A stretch of 64,000 bases of DNA. Source: Brassica napus (lineage: Eukaryota > Streptophyta > Magnoliopsida > Brassicales > Brassicaceae). Location: NCBI RefSeq assembly GCF_020379485.1, contig NC_063446.1:21106610-21170609 (forward strand), in the 5' to 3' direction. The position numbers were made by a program, and so were the translations under genes. Each line of letters begins with the position of its first letter. Position 1 is the stretch's first letter. Positions 35,249-47,101 of the stretch are shown piece by piece. Under the pieces are notes generated by a model. That model worked only from the letters and a program-made list of their open reading frames with translations, was not told the origin of the DNA and made no database searches.

Positions 35249-35771
35249 GTCAATGGTTATATTTATATATGTGGCACCTCACCTATCATAGTTAAAACAA
35301 AATTATAAAGAAAGTCTTCGGAACTAGTTTATGAAGTCTTTTAATTTCATTTGCTAGATTGTCAATCATCATTTATGCATATGTCATTTCACATACTAAA
35401 ATCAAAATGAATTATTATCTCATGTTGATCTACTTTTATATTTACTTTAAGAAGTCTTTCTTTTATGTTGAATATCACGGACAAAACAAATATTTGTACA
35501 CTTATATTATAACATGGACTTTTAGATATATTATATAAAGTCTTTCTTTTATGTAAAATATTACTAAAATATGTTTTCTCGAATACAAAAAATATTTTTA
35601 CGTTGTTGTATTACAAGTAGTCTCTATTTTAAGGTACTGTCTTACATATTCAGAATACTAACGCCTTTATTCTTAGACGTGCATTATATGGAATTATTAA
35701 ATAATTTTAGTTTCCGATTAATTGATTTGGTGATAAACTCTACTTGACCGAATACACGTTACGCATAGCTT
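35249..35771. other. AT-rich repeat DNA right of the young element
   Basis: Continuation of the dispersed repeat of 27100-28750: CTCACCTATCATAGTTAAAA at about 35272, and GAAGTCTTTCTTTTATGTTG at about 35452. No gene is seen. Confidence 0.45.
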
Positions 35772-36749
35772 AATCTCGAAAGTAGATCCTAAATGTTTCA
35801 AGTGTAAAATAATTAAGTTGACAAAAGAAACACAATAAGAAAGTTACGGTTAATCTCCCTTCTCTCTCTGGCGGTTGCCGTCTCGCGCATGCAGTCGTCA
35901 CCGAAAATCAGCCGGTTTTTTTCTCTGTTCTTCTCATGTTTTCTGCTCTTTTCTGATATCTTCTTATATTTTTTTGTCTACGTTTTGTAGTCGCGGTGAT
36001 CTATTTTTTGGATCAGATCTTGTAGCTGGCGAACAGATCCGATGATTTTTTATGAGTACTACAACGGTGTAGTACTGTGTGTTTGTCTACTCGAGTTTCT
36101 ATATAGATTTTGACCAGAGTTTTTAAGAGTTCTGGTTCATGGTTAAGCGACTGTCTTCTCTTTAAGTTTCAGATCCTTGTGGAGTGACGGTTTTGGTGTT
36201 TTGTTGATTTACTTAACCTTCTTGATGTTTCAGTGGCAGGTTGTTTTTTTTCTTTGTTAATAAGTTATTAGCCACTATTAAGCTATCATAGGTCAGAATT
36301 GACAGGAATTATCTTATAGAAACGGATTCCAAAAATTTGAGTTCTTCTCAAGCCGCTATTACGGATAAAAAAGAGTTAGTTTCAAGGATCAGAGCTTATG
36401 TTTTTACAATTTGGCCTCTAATTTTGGATCTTCCATATCGATGGCAAACATAGTCCTCTGACTCGTCATTTTCCCCTTGGCTACAACAACTACTTAGCGA
36501 GGAGGCTGGTCAGTAAAGCTTTGAGAATTAGTACAAAAACTAGTCTATTGATTGGTACTATCTCAATCTTTGGCGGAGTTTTTTTTGTGCACTTATCTTT
36601 GACGGGTTCTATCTATGCTTTTTGAGCTTTTTATGTCACGTACTGGTGATTTTTTTTATTTATTTAGTTTTTTTAAAATCGGTTGTTTGAACTTTACCTT
36701 TTTATGGTTTAAACTAAGCAGTGTTAAAAAAAAAATCTCGAAAGTAGAT
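35772..36749 (+). mobile_element. Poly(A)-tailed retroposon with 16-bp target duplication, unidentified
   Basis: AATCTCGAAAGTAGAT occurs exactly at 35772-35787 and at 36734-36749, and the second copy directly follows an A-run (36726-36733). This is the signature of target-primed reverse transcription. The 946-base insert begins with CT-rich, GC-richer sequence (35860-35930: CTGGCGGTTGCCG, GTCGTCACCG) and continues as T-rich sequence without a long open frame. It could be a LINE with internal deletion, a non-autonomous LINE derivative or a processed transcript. Confidence 0.8.
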
Positions 36750-37342
36750 GGGTTACAGTACGTGCTAATAATATCCATGAAAAAAAAAGATAAAAAATAA
36801 ATAAAAGACTGAATTCTAATAAGACTTGAAAGATTCCTTTTGTTGGGGGAAAAAAAAAGGAAAACAAAAGGAAATACTTCATTATATAACTCGACTTAAA
36901 CAAAGACGCGAAATATGATAGAGGATAAAAATAACTGGGCGGCAAAACTTGGTGCTTGTTCATAGAACTTTTCTTTTCTAAAAATTATAAATAAAAAAAA
37001 AAAGATTTTCAGCAGTTATTTTAGTTCTATTTAAACTTGGAAACCAGCTTCGTAGATTAACCACAACTATCAAGCATCTATCTGCGAAAGACTCTGTGCA
37101 ATAAAATCAAGTTTGTCCTTTCCTCACCGTTTTCTTTTTCTTTTCTTTTACTATATCTTTGCATCAATCAATTCCTACAAGCTGTCGCAGCTTTCTCGTG
37201 TTGAATGAAAAAGGAAATAGATCCGTTAATATTTACGTGTATCTCATAAATCGTAGTGATAAATGTGTTGTTACTTTGAAGGGTTAGCTGATAATTAACC
37301 AATTTTTTGTCGTGATAAATTGAGGTTGAAGAATCTCCCCAA
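36750..37342. promoter_or_regulatory. Upstream region of the AIG1-like gene
   Basis: AT-rich; no gene is seen. It contains a short inverted pair TCCTTTTG/CAAAAGGA around 36835-36870. Promoter elements could not be pinned down. Confidence 0.3.
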
Positions 37343-38801
37343 ATGGCCAACGATCAGAAGAATGCTGAGTCTTTTCCAGTGGAGGAAGATCAGAAGAAGG
37401 AAGATATTGCAGCACCAACGACGAATGATCAAAAGAAGGAAGATATTGCACCTCCAGCTACGAATGATCATGAGAAGGAAGCTGCCGCACCGGAATCACA
37501 TCCAATTGAAAACATAGTCTTGCTTGGGCGTACTGGGAACGGAAAAAGTGCCACGGGGAACAGCATCGCCAGACAAAAGGTGTTCATCTCGAAACCACAC
37601 GCAGCAGGTGTAACAATGGAATGCCAGACTTTTAGAGCTGTGACACCGGAAGGCCCAATACTCAATATAATAGACACTCCTGGTACGTTGTGCCATTGCA
37701 TAGTTGATGTTTATGGCGTCAAATTGTATGGAAGAAATACTTATCTAATGTTGACTCTTGGGGGTTGCAGGTCTATTTGATATGTCGGTGGCGGCTGACG
37801 TTATAAGCAGAGAAATCGTTAGATGCCTAACTCTAGCGGAAGGAGGGATACATGCTGCAGTTTTAGTTTTGTCAGCTAGGACTCGGTTTTCAAAAGAGGA
37901 AGAGATGGTACTTAGTACCTTGCAGGTTCTTTTCGGGAGCAAGATTGTTGATTATCTTATCATCATTTTCTCTGCGGGGGATGTGCTAGACTACGATGGT
38001 GTGACACTGGAGGAATATTTGGAAGATTGTCCCGATTACCTAAAGGTCGGTGTTTTGATCCCATTTTTGGAAAACAGAGGTTTCATGTTGGGACTTACGA
38101 ATTATTCATTGCAGAGAGTTCTCATATTGTGCGGCCAACGAATGACCCTGTTCGATAACAGAACCAAGGACCCTGCCAAGCAGACGAAACAAGTCCACGA
38201 GCTTCTCAACCTGATCGACCTGGTCAGAAAGCAGAACAGTAATAAGCCGTATACCGATGAGATGTACCATAAGATAAAGGTTGCATAATTTCCCATTTAA
38301 AAAAAAAAAATTTATATGCATTCATATCTAGTGTTGTTTAATCTCCGGAACCAAATGGTATCACTCATCAGGAAGAGAATGATAGACACAAGAAAGAACA
38401 AGAGGAGCTTGAAGCGAAAGGTCATTCCGAAGAAGAAATCGAAGCTCTAAGGAAGGAGTTAGAGCTAACAAGAGAACAGAACTTCAAGGCAATGACAGAG
38501 ATGGTATGAACTCCTATTCATGAATGTATACCTACATAGATAACTGCTACATCAACTTCTTTTTTTTTTGTATTTTCAGATGGAGAAACAAATCAAAATG
38601 GCTGCGGAAGCACAGGAGAAGCTCTTTGAGCTGAAAGAGAAATCGCAGCAGCAGCTCTTTGAGCAAAGAGAAAAATCGCTGGAGCAGAGCAACCGTGAAA
38701 AAAGGGAAATGCAGGAACATTTAAATCAGATGAACGAGCAAATGCGTAGGAATATGGAAGAGCAGATGAGGAGGGAGGACGCTGGGTGCAACATTCTGTG
38801 A
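37343..38801 (+). CDS. AIG1/GIMAP-type GTPase (immune-associated nucleotide-binding protein), 5 exons, 377 aa
   Basis: Coding exons: 37343-37682, 37771-38045, 38115-38279, 38372-38503 and 38580-38801. All introns are GT-AG and the sum is 1134 bases. The protein starts with a near-exact tandem repeat (TTNDQKKEDIAPP type). The AIG1 GTPase domain follows: P-loop GRTGNGKSATGNS, DTPG at the first intron, the family box VLSARTRFSKEEE, and GQRMTLFDNRTKD. The C-terminal third is a long Glu/Lys/Gln coiled coil. It ends CNIL, a possible prenylation (CaaX) motif for membrane attachment. AIG1 proteins bind GTP and are linked to pathogen response; the specific role here is not known. Confidence 0.9.
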
Positions 38802-39252
38802 CCAACCACTGTGCGCTCTCGAGCACCGATTATGGGAGCGCTTTTGTTTCAGTTTCTATTTCAATTTCCCTTATTTCCCCAAGTGGATTGGGATACTCGT
38901 TGCCTAATCCTTGTTTGTTTTGCTTCTTGTTTGCACCGTATGTATCTGTTTACCTATGTGTTTTGTAACAAGTCATTTCTTTTCTTCTTCTTGTGATTTA
39001 ATTAAAAAAAAAATACTCGAGAAAGAATTTCCTTTTTTCTTCTTTCCTCAACAAATACATCAATAGTGATGAGTTGAGCATATTCTCTCTGAGATTAGTT
39101 ACGACCACTTCGGCGTCCGTCTCTGCTGAGAGTAGACACTTAACGGGTTAAGGCTGCTTCGATTTGGCTAAAGTCGGTTTAAAACTCAGAGATTTTGAAA
39201 ACTAACATTTTCACAAGTTGAGAGTTTTTTAAATCGAATTTTGTTTACTATA
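38802..39252. other. 3' flank of the AIG1-like gene
   Basis: T-rich downstream sequence, presumably the 3' UTR and terminator, running into a degenerate repeat. No gene is seen. Confidence 0.4.
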
Positions 39253-40550
39253 TGTTAACAACTTTTGGAACCGATTGCTAGGATCTAGTCTCTGAAGATT
39301 GCAAACAAACAAGGAGAATAGATTTTTATGAGTTTTTAAGATGCAAACAGAAGCAATATGAGTATGAAAAATATGAGGATGATAACGATAATAAAACAAG
39401 AGAAATAAACAAAGGATAGGATGGAATCAGGCTGATGGACGTGTGTCACTCTCAGCTTGATCAGAAGATGATCGAAGTAGATCGAGATGGTGCTTTGCTT
39501 GTTGGATGTGTATCACTCTCAAGCTTGGCAAACAAAAAGGATGGAAGGATGGGTGGACTGAGGACGCCACAAGACTCTATGATTGTAGCCTTGATAAGTC
39601 AAGAGACTTATGCTCTGGAGCTGCTTTTCACACACTCTAAAGACTGAATAGTTTTAAGAAAACTAGAAAACTGGATTTTCATTCATAAAAGTTCAAGGGT
39701 GATCTACAAAGACAAACTAATTGAGCTAATATAGGTTCGACCTTAGGACTTTCTTACAGTCTAAAATTGACTAAAGGAAACAAATAAACTCGAAATAAAA
39801 GAAAGGAAATCAAAGCTTTGATGACTCCATGGAATATAGCCGTTAGGTTTGATTTGCTCTTGAGCCAAAAGGAAACTTGTGGAGCCTTTGTATCTGGACA
39901 ACTTATGGATGTAGCCACGGTTTAGAAGTCTCCTTGATATGCTCCTGAAATGATCTGATGGAGAATATGGCAGTTGTTCCTTGCCATATTCTTGTTGAAG
40001 TCTTTCCTTGCAAGTAAATGGTATGAATGTATCCAAATATGGAAGGTTGGTGTAAATGAAGATCCGCCTGATCTCCTGGGTGCTGTTGCAGCTAAGGACG
40101 TCTTGGATGTCTTCTGGATGGTTGAGATGATCTCCTGGCTTCCATAGAAAGGTTTGGTTCGAACCAAATGGAAGTGGTTGGCAACTTTCCCAAATTGATG
40201 TCGGTTTGACCGGTTTTGGGAAATTGATTGCATCTTAGTTTTTTCTTGGCCAATTCTCCTAATTTCGGGCTTTCTGGAAAGATGAGAAATCCATATTGAA
40301 ATCCGTGATTGATTCTGGAGAATGCCGCTTCATGGTTGGGCTGAAATTCATTTCTAAAGCTAATACTCTGCAACTGAACGAAAAACATTCTTTCCTCAGG
40401 CGGAAATCAAAAGAAACTTTGACCTCTCCAACAGCGACGACCAACATGTGTATATCTCCATTAAGAAGAACAGAACACGATGCATGGCACCTAATTCCAT
40501 GAAGACTTTCGACATACACTCAAGATCCAGTTAATCACAAAACAACAACA
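39253..40550 (-). mobile_element. Diverged solo or partial LTR related to the gag-only element
   Basis: Sequence such as GTGTGTCACTCTCAGCTTGA (about 39440) and the later CTCCTGG-rich part align with the LTR at 1856-3429, in the same orientation. On the minus strand, translated pieces such as TSLAATAPRRSGGS and SFQKARN match the LTR ORF (KSLAAPEPRRSVGS, DFQKAQDQ). Frames are broken. The left end can be read as TGTTAACA and the right end as CAACAACA, with TATA on both sides, but the duplication is not clean. No interior domain is attached, so a solo LTR is likely. Confidence 0.65.
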
Positions 40551-40832
40551 TATATTTTACCAAATAAATTACCATTGGAGTATATAGTTTTTTTTTAATG
40601 GAAAAATTGCCATTGAAAAAATCATTCAAGGCCTCCCATCATTCAATATACTATATTTTCTTCTTAATTACTATTATTAGCGATTATGAATAATTTGTTT
40701 TTGTTAAAAACTACAGTCCATGAAAATAAATTCATATTGTTTGACTGATAAAGCCTAATAAACAGATGAAAATGTACAATAATGATCAAATCAAGACCCC
40801 AACAAAAGAACCCAAAACTCCAAATTCAAGAT

Positions 40833-41308
40833 TCAAGGTTCAATAAGTAAATTCAACTGTACCACCATCCATAGCTCTTTGATTGTGAAGTGATTCTTGA
40901 ACTTGAAGGTGTTGCGGAGCTCAACCGCATTTTTGCTTATCATCACATTCACAAGCTTTTGGGAACAGACGTCATCTAAGCCGCTTACATTTAAAAAAGA
41001 AGCCGCATGTGGATGATTAAACAATCAATCCCAAGCCAGGAGATCATCGTCGGTTGTGGTCCACTTGTGGATCATGTGATACTCTATAACCTTGGCGATG
41101 ACCTCCCCATCATGCAATCGGGATATTTTCTTAAAGTCATCGTCGTCACTATATGCTTCCATTCCCGAGTTAAAGTCCCATTCCTGACATATGTCTCATC
41201 AACCTCATCTTTATTATTATCGTACAAGAGAACCGTCTTCATTTTCTTGTTGGAGGGTTCGATATCATCAACTACCTTTCTCTTGCTACCACTGTCTAGA
41301 TCATCCAT
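40833..41308 (-). pseudogene. SKP1-like (ASK family) pseudogene
   Basis: The minus strand shows, in order and in two frames, a nuclear-type N-terminus (SKRKVVDDIEPSNKKMK), a shift near 41140, then RLHDGEVIAKVIEYHMIHKW and DDLLAWD, a stop, then SFLNVSGLDDVCSQKLVNVM and ELRNTFKFKNHFT. These match the middle and C-terminal helices of SKP1 (KVIEYCKKH; DLKAWD; LLDLTCQTVADMI; EEIRTTFNIKNDFT in typical members). SKP1 links F-box proteins to cullin in SCF ubiquitin ligases. The shift and the stop after LLAWD make a working protein unlikely. Confidence 0.7.
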
Positions 41309-41360
41309 TTCTTCTTGCGCTACAGTTTCCGGTCCCTTCTTAGAAATTATTATGTTTTAA

Positions 41361-42198
41361 TAGGATTTCAAGTGAGTTTTGTTGTATGAAGTTAGTTATT
41401 CATAACTAGAAAAAATCGATAAAAACAATTCCAATATAGAACACACAGATTTTGTGTTAGCAAGTTATTAAATCTAGAAGCTTCAACGAACGAAACAAGA
41501 ACAATCTTAAAGAAATTGGTATCCGGAGAGGATAATGATGGTAGGACCTAGGAGGACTAGTTGTGTGAAGAGACGAAGAGCTTTTTGACTGTTTTAGAGA
41601 AAGATATTTAAAAAAAAGATCGTCTCTCATTTAGGAAGAAGAATTATGCAGCCAACAAGAGTCCCTTTTCATGTAAATTGATCAATGATAAGCTCATAGA
41701 AGTTGCTTTGTGCTGCATTCTTGGTGTGAAACATTGTACAGTTACTAGTTATGAATCATACAACTTTTGTTTACATAACATATTTATCTGAAACTAACTA
41801 CACTTGCTACATATTAATGGAGGTCTAATAAACCAAACTAAACCGTACCAAACCAAGAGGGATCTGTAATTGTTACTTTTACTTAAAAATGAGGCGTTGA
41901 TTCTTGTGAAAATTCATAGAACTTGTCATTATGTGATTGTATATTCTTTAAGCTGTGTATTGTGCTTGTAACAATGACATTTTCATCTAAAATAATTAAT
42001 TGTATTTTCTAATTAGAAGTAGGTTTAATAAACCGGGTTTGAACAAACCAAGCAGATCCAATGCTTCAACCCTTAACGATCTAACCAAACCAACATTTCT
42101 TGACGGTTGATGAACGACCCATTATTCGGTTAAATCCTCGCGCCTTTATAAGTTTCTTTCACTTTCCAAACTTCTCTCAATCTTTCTGATCTCTGGCC
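41361..42198. other. Intergenic
   Basis: No gene is seen. AACCAAAC-type words occur at about 41830-41860 and 42030-42090. A TTATAAG-like motif and CT-rich leader precede the ATG at 42199. Confidence 0.35.
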
Positions 42199-44428
42199 AT
42201 GGCTACGTTTCCATCTGATAAGCCCGCCAAAGAAGAAGACGTGCAAACAGAGGAGGCTGATCCCGCCGAAACCACGGAAGAAGAAGGGCGAACAGATGAG
42301 CAGAGAGCCTTCTTGATTTCGATTCAGTCTATTCTCGTCTTAGTCTCATTGTGGAAGACGAAGAGTCCGACAAAGGAGCTGAGAGTGAGAAACCTCAAGA
42401 AGAATCGACAATGGTAAAATCTTCAAACTTGGTGGTGATGATCAAGAACCACAAATGATTAAAGCCTATCGTCTCTGTTTTCCTCTGTTTCTTGTTCCAT
42501 ACTAATGATCCAAGGCTTAATCAGATGCAAAGGAGTTACCAAACGATGGAACGTGGCTTTACATCGTTTGCATGTGATCAGAGCCGTCCTCTCGCTCCTC
42601 AGAAGAGCAGGTTTAGCCCCTATTGTCTCTGTTTTGCTCTGTTTCTTGTTCTGCCATTAATGTTGGTTCAGGTTAGCCAGAGCCGTGCCCACATGAGGGA
42701 AAAAGAAACTGTCGCTTACGGCATCATTTTTATATAAAAAAAAGCTATGGTATCATATCTTTAGTAACTAAGGGCATGATTACTGGGTTCTTTACTCTTG
42801 GATCATTAATACACATATATTTGTATATATATATTATATATACGTATATAATATATACATATAAATATATGTGTATTAAGAATCTAAGAACAAGGACCCC
42901 CAATAATCATGCCCTAAGTTTATAACATATGTGCTCACAGGAGAAAGAAATAATCATTGCTTCATTGGCCTAGCACATTTTAAAAAAAAAAGAAATTATG
43001 ATTAATTTTCATTAACTAGATCTTATCTTAAACAACTATAAAACATAGCCTCTTTAATATTTATATGGATAAGCAAAAACTGATATAAGATTGAAAACAT
43101 GGTTTGTTTAAGAAACCAAACAAAATACGGAAACAATTGTTTTGTTTTTCCTAAAAATCTGGGTAAATAACTAAATAAAAATATTTTCTCTATACATTTT
43201 TACTGATAATTTTCTCTATACATTTCAGATGACCAAAAAAATTGTTCTGTAGTTCTATTACAATAAACTATTAGCGATTGTAGACATAGTTTCATAAAAA
43301 AAATTTTGGTCGCTTCGGGCAGTGATTAGTGCTCGCACGGCTCTGAGGTTAGCCTTAGTGTCTTACTAATCAGTCAAGCCTTAATCAGATTCATAGGATT
43401 GATCAAACTGTGAACCGTGGCTCACCAACGTTTACAACTGATCAGAACCGTCGTCTCACTCCACAAGTGATGATGCCTATTAAAGAACAGGTTCTTGCCT
43501 ACCTTCTCTGTTTTGCTCTGTTTTTTGTTCTGCCATTGATGCTGGTTTGAGTTATAGCTTTAGTCTCACTCTCATCACTAATCTATAAAATCAGATTCCT
43601 AGGGCTGATTCTCAAACTGCGAACCATGGCTCAACAACGTTTTCAAGTGATAGTCTTGTTACTCAGTCACCATTTCAGCAGCAGCAGCGATTAACAACTG
43701 ATCAGAAACAGTCTTTACGATGTTGACCACAAAGCAACCAGGATGGTCCATAAGAGACCACAGCTCTGCATCTTCTTGGAGTCCTCAGATTCTAACGCCA
43801 TCTGTAGATCATCATCAGCACCCAATGGGTTAACCAGCTGGCTGATATAGAGGGATTGCTGAACCAGACGTTTGTTCCAAGGCCTTTGTTTCTTCCAGCT
43901 CAGACCCATTTCGTTGAACAGCCTCATCTCTTTGACATAGCTTTGTCAATGTACCCTTACATGAGACCTGAGGCTAATCATTTGAACCTGAGGATGCCGC
44001 ACTTCAGGAATAATCAGATGTTTACTCTGACATCACCAAGTGGACAGCCTAGATCCTTTGTGTTGCTGCATGACCAGTTCAACCCACGCCAAAGGTTTGT
44101 ATTGTCCTTGGATAATGCACTAGTGTATGGACCAATTCTTGAGATGGACCATCCAGAAACGTAGCAGAAGAGAGAGCATCTTGACTTCCCCATAGATATG
44201 ATTTGTAGCCAAGATTCTCCTAATGCACAGCAGAGGTTCTACCAAGGACAACACTTTGTCTACCCACTAGATATGATTCCCCACCAAGCTTCTTCTCCCA
44301 ATGCAGCAGCAGCACCACGGCATGAGCTGAATCATCAACAGACGCAGCAACTTCAGCCTCAAACGCAGTCTCAGAGGTTCAACGATGGACCATCTTCTCA
44401 CCAAGGTCAACATCAGCATCAAACTTAA
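42199..44428 (+). pseudogene. Decayed Gln-rich gene, unidentified, with a three-fold internal repeat
   Basis: From ATG 42199 there is an acidic Lys/Glu-rich start (KEEDVQTEEADPAETTEEEG). Three diverged copies of a segment resembling LNQIHRIDQTVNRGSPTF follow at about 42515, 43385 and 43590, two of them followed by LCFALF(L/F)VLPLML-like sequence. At 43856-44164 and 44198-44428 come frames with LFLPAQTHF, ALSMYPYMRPE and a Gln/His-rich end (HELNHQQTQQLQPQTQSQRF). Frames change repeatedly. A transcription-factor-like Gln-rich C-terminus is suggested, but I cannot name the family; part of this may be several small duplicated fragments. Confidence 0.4.
42769..42917. mobile_element. Tourist-like MITE (PIF/Harbinger), 143 bp, TAA duplication
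   Basis: The element 42772-42914 opens GGGCATGATTACTGGG and closes CCCCAATAATCATGCCC, inverted ends that extend inward to make almost a full hairpin through a TA-rich centre (ATATATGTGTATTA facing TAATACACATATAT). TAA lies directly outside both ends, the usual three-base duplication of the PIF/Harbinger group. It has no coding capacity. Confidence 0.85.
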
Positions 44429-44429
44429 C

Positions 44430-45375
44430 ATGATTTGTCAAGTTTTGCGTTTTCACTAAATCTCTCTCTCTCGCTCGAATAGATTTTGATAAATGTAAGT
44501 TGTGATATGTTAGTGACTTGTTGGTCAAGGAAGAGTTTACTCGTGTAGTTTTGAATAGCTTTAGATGGATTCAGTTTCAATACTTTTCATTTCAATCTTG
44601 TCCTCTTAAAAGGTTCCTTTTTACACGCGCTTTGAGCTGGTCAAATGAACATTGGTCACGCGCCTTCTCGCTCATGTCGCGCGTGTTGGTGCGAGAGAAC
44701 TTCAGTTTCAACGTACTGTATTACTTTAAGAGGTTGTTGTCAACATTAATTAAGCTAATCCCATAAGAAAAATAACATTAAAATCAGATTGGTTTTGCCA
44801 ACAATTTAAGTTATCTCTCACTAATCTTAAAAAAAAAACCTTTGTTTATTACCATCGCGTCGGTTACTCATTCCCTTCTTCAGACCACTGCGAATCTAAA
44901 TACAAAAGATCATCCCTTCATACAGGATTCTTATTCGGAAGAAGCTTCTCCCTTGGTTTTCATCTGCAGCATCAGTCTTTGTCTTGTTATGTTTTTCTCA
45001 AAGGATGCAAAAACTTAAACTTTAAGCATTGTTTGGGTTTCTTGAACTCGATTTAGTTAAATTAGATCTGAGTCAGCTCAGGACTAAACAAAGCTTTTTC
45101 TCGCTTTGCCATGCCAAAAGCAATCGACAGTACTAAAAACCCTTTTCTTATTGTTCGGTTGGTGCATTGGTTGTTGGTGTTCTTATCAACTTCTGCGTCT
45201 TCTATTAATTAGCTTTTGAGGGGAGCTTCGGACACAAAACTCCGCAGCAGAATCTCTACTGGGTTTGTGTTCTTCTGGTAAGTTAATTATATCAACCCTT
45301 GTCTTTATTTGTACAAAAAGATTAAGACTTTGGTTAGTTTTGTCTGAATCAGGTTTATCATTCATTGAATAGGGA
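44430..45375. promoter_or_regulatory. Upstream and 5' leader region of the GT14 gene
   Basis: No separate gene is seen. The last few hundred bases are likely 5' UTR with an intron: GGTAAGTTAATT at about 45278 could be a donor and TCAG at about 45351 an acceptor. Confidence 0.35.
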
Positions 45376-47101
45376 ATGAAGAAAGTGTATCGGAAGGTGA
45401 CTTGGATCAGACATTCAGGGTTTAGGGTTTTCAGAGACAAGAAATGGATGTTCCCGTTTCTTGCAAGCTTGCTCTTGTCGGTTACTCTCTTAATGTCTCT
45501 CATGTATGCTGGATTTGAGACTTCTTATGTGGAAGAAGAACCATTATTACTACCTTTTGATAATCTCTCAGAAGAATACTTTGTAGAATCACATTTGAGA
45601 AAGTCTATGAACTCAAACCGGGATTCAAACTCTTCAGAGATTCCTAGGTTAGCTTATCTGATCTCGGGGACCAAAGGAGATAGCCATAGGATGATGAGGA
45701 CTTTGCAAGCTGTGTACCATCCAAGAAACCAGTACGTTCTCCATTTAGACCTCGAAGCTCCACCTAAGGAGAGGCTAGAGCTTGCTATGTCTGTGAAGAA
45801 TGATCCTACTTTCCTTGAAGTTGCAAACGTCCGTGTTATGTCTCAGTCTAATCTTGTTACTTATAAAGGCCCTACGATGATCGCTTGTACGCTTCAGGCC
45901 GTAGCGGTTTTGCTTAGGGAGAGCTTGGATTGGGATTGGTTCATCAACCTTAGTGCATCAGATTATCCTCTTGTGACACAAGATGGTTAGTTAAAACTCA
46001 AAATGACATCTTTGATCTTTTTGTTACATAGTGGTGGTGACTCTTGTTTGTTACTGAACTTGCAGATATGTTGTATGTCTTCTCCAACTTGTCTAGGAGT
46101 GTGAACTTCATTGAACATATGAAGCTCACCGGGTGGAAACTGTAAGTAGAAACCACTAAAGTGACAACTGATTGATTGATTACATCTGTTTAGGGCTGAC
46201 CTGAAATTTTAGGGGCTATAAACAATTTAGTAAGATTTTAATATTTTTTCTTTTTTTTTTTGCAAATTTAGGAGCCTTTGTTCATGTAAATTATTTTTAA
46301 AATTTTGGGGACTATACCCCAATGTTTTACTTCGCTATGTCCAAGACCACACCTGCATCTAAAGTATTGAAATAAAAATTTGCTTCCCATGGTGATCTTG
46401 CAGGAACCAGAGGGCTAAATCAATCATTGTTGATCCTGGCTTGTACCTATCAAAGAAAACTGAAATAGCTTGGACTACACAGCACAGATCAATCCCCACT
46501 TCTTTTAAGCTGTTCACAGGTAAGTAACTTAGCATCTTCAACTCCACATTACATAAGCATGTGTCCTTATGTCTTGTCTTTTCATCTTGCAGGCTCAGCA
46601 TGGGTGGTTCTGACTCGGTCTTTTCTTGAATATTCAATCTTGGGATGGGATAACTTCCCTAGGACGATCTTGATGTACTACACCAACTTTGTATCTTCAC
46701 CGGAAGGATACTTCCACACAGTCATATGCAACACTGAAGAGTTTAAAAGCACGGCTATAGGGCATGACCTGCACTACATTTCTTGGGACTATCCTCCAAA
46801 GCAACACCCTAACTCTCTATCAATGAAGGATTTCGACAAGATGGTCAAAAGCAAAGCCCCCTTTGCTCGAAAGTTCCACAAGAATGATCCTGTGTTAGAT
46901 AAGATCGATAGAGAGCTCTTGGGACGCACTCACAGGTTCTCCTCAGGAGCTTGGTGCGTTGGGGGCTCGGAGAATGGCTCTGATCCGTGCTCTGTAAGGG
47001 GTGATGACTCGGTTTTGAGACCAGGACCTGGTGCTGAGAGGTTAAAGGAGCTTGTTCAGACGCTTTTATCTGATGAGTTCAGAAGTAAACAGTGTTCATG
47101 A
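45376..47101 (+). CDS. GT14 family glycosyltransferase (GlcAT14-like), 4 exons, 436 aa
   Basis: Coding exons: 45376-45985, 46066-46141, 46404-46519 and 46593-47101 (sum 1311). A type II Golgi protein: a short basic N-terminus, one membrane anchor at about residues 26-46 (MFPFLASLLLSVTLLMSLMY), a stem, then the core-2/I-branching domain from IPRLAYLISGTKGD through DWFINLSASDYPL and SAWVVLTRSFLEY to the C-terminal Cys-containing segment. Plant members transfer glucuronic acid to beta-1,6-galactan on arabinogalactan proteins; by family this one may too. Gene order suggests the counterpart of Arabidopsis At4g03340 (memory). Intron 2 (262 bases) carries a TTTAGGGGCTATAAA stretch that may be transposon-derived. 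Confidence 0.92.

Noticed and set aside
36750..36963. Short hydrophobic frame upstream of the AIG1-like gene
   Set aside because: Phe/Leu-rich frame from A/T runs in the promoter; no support.
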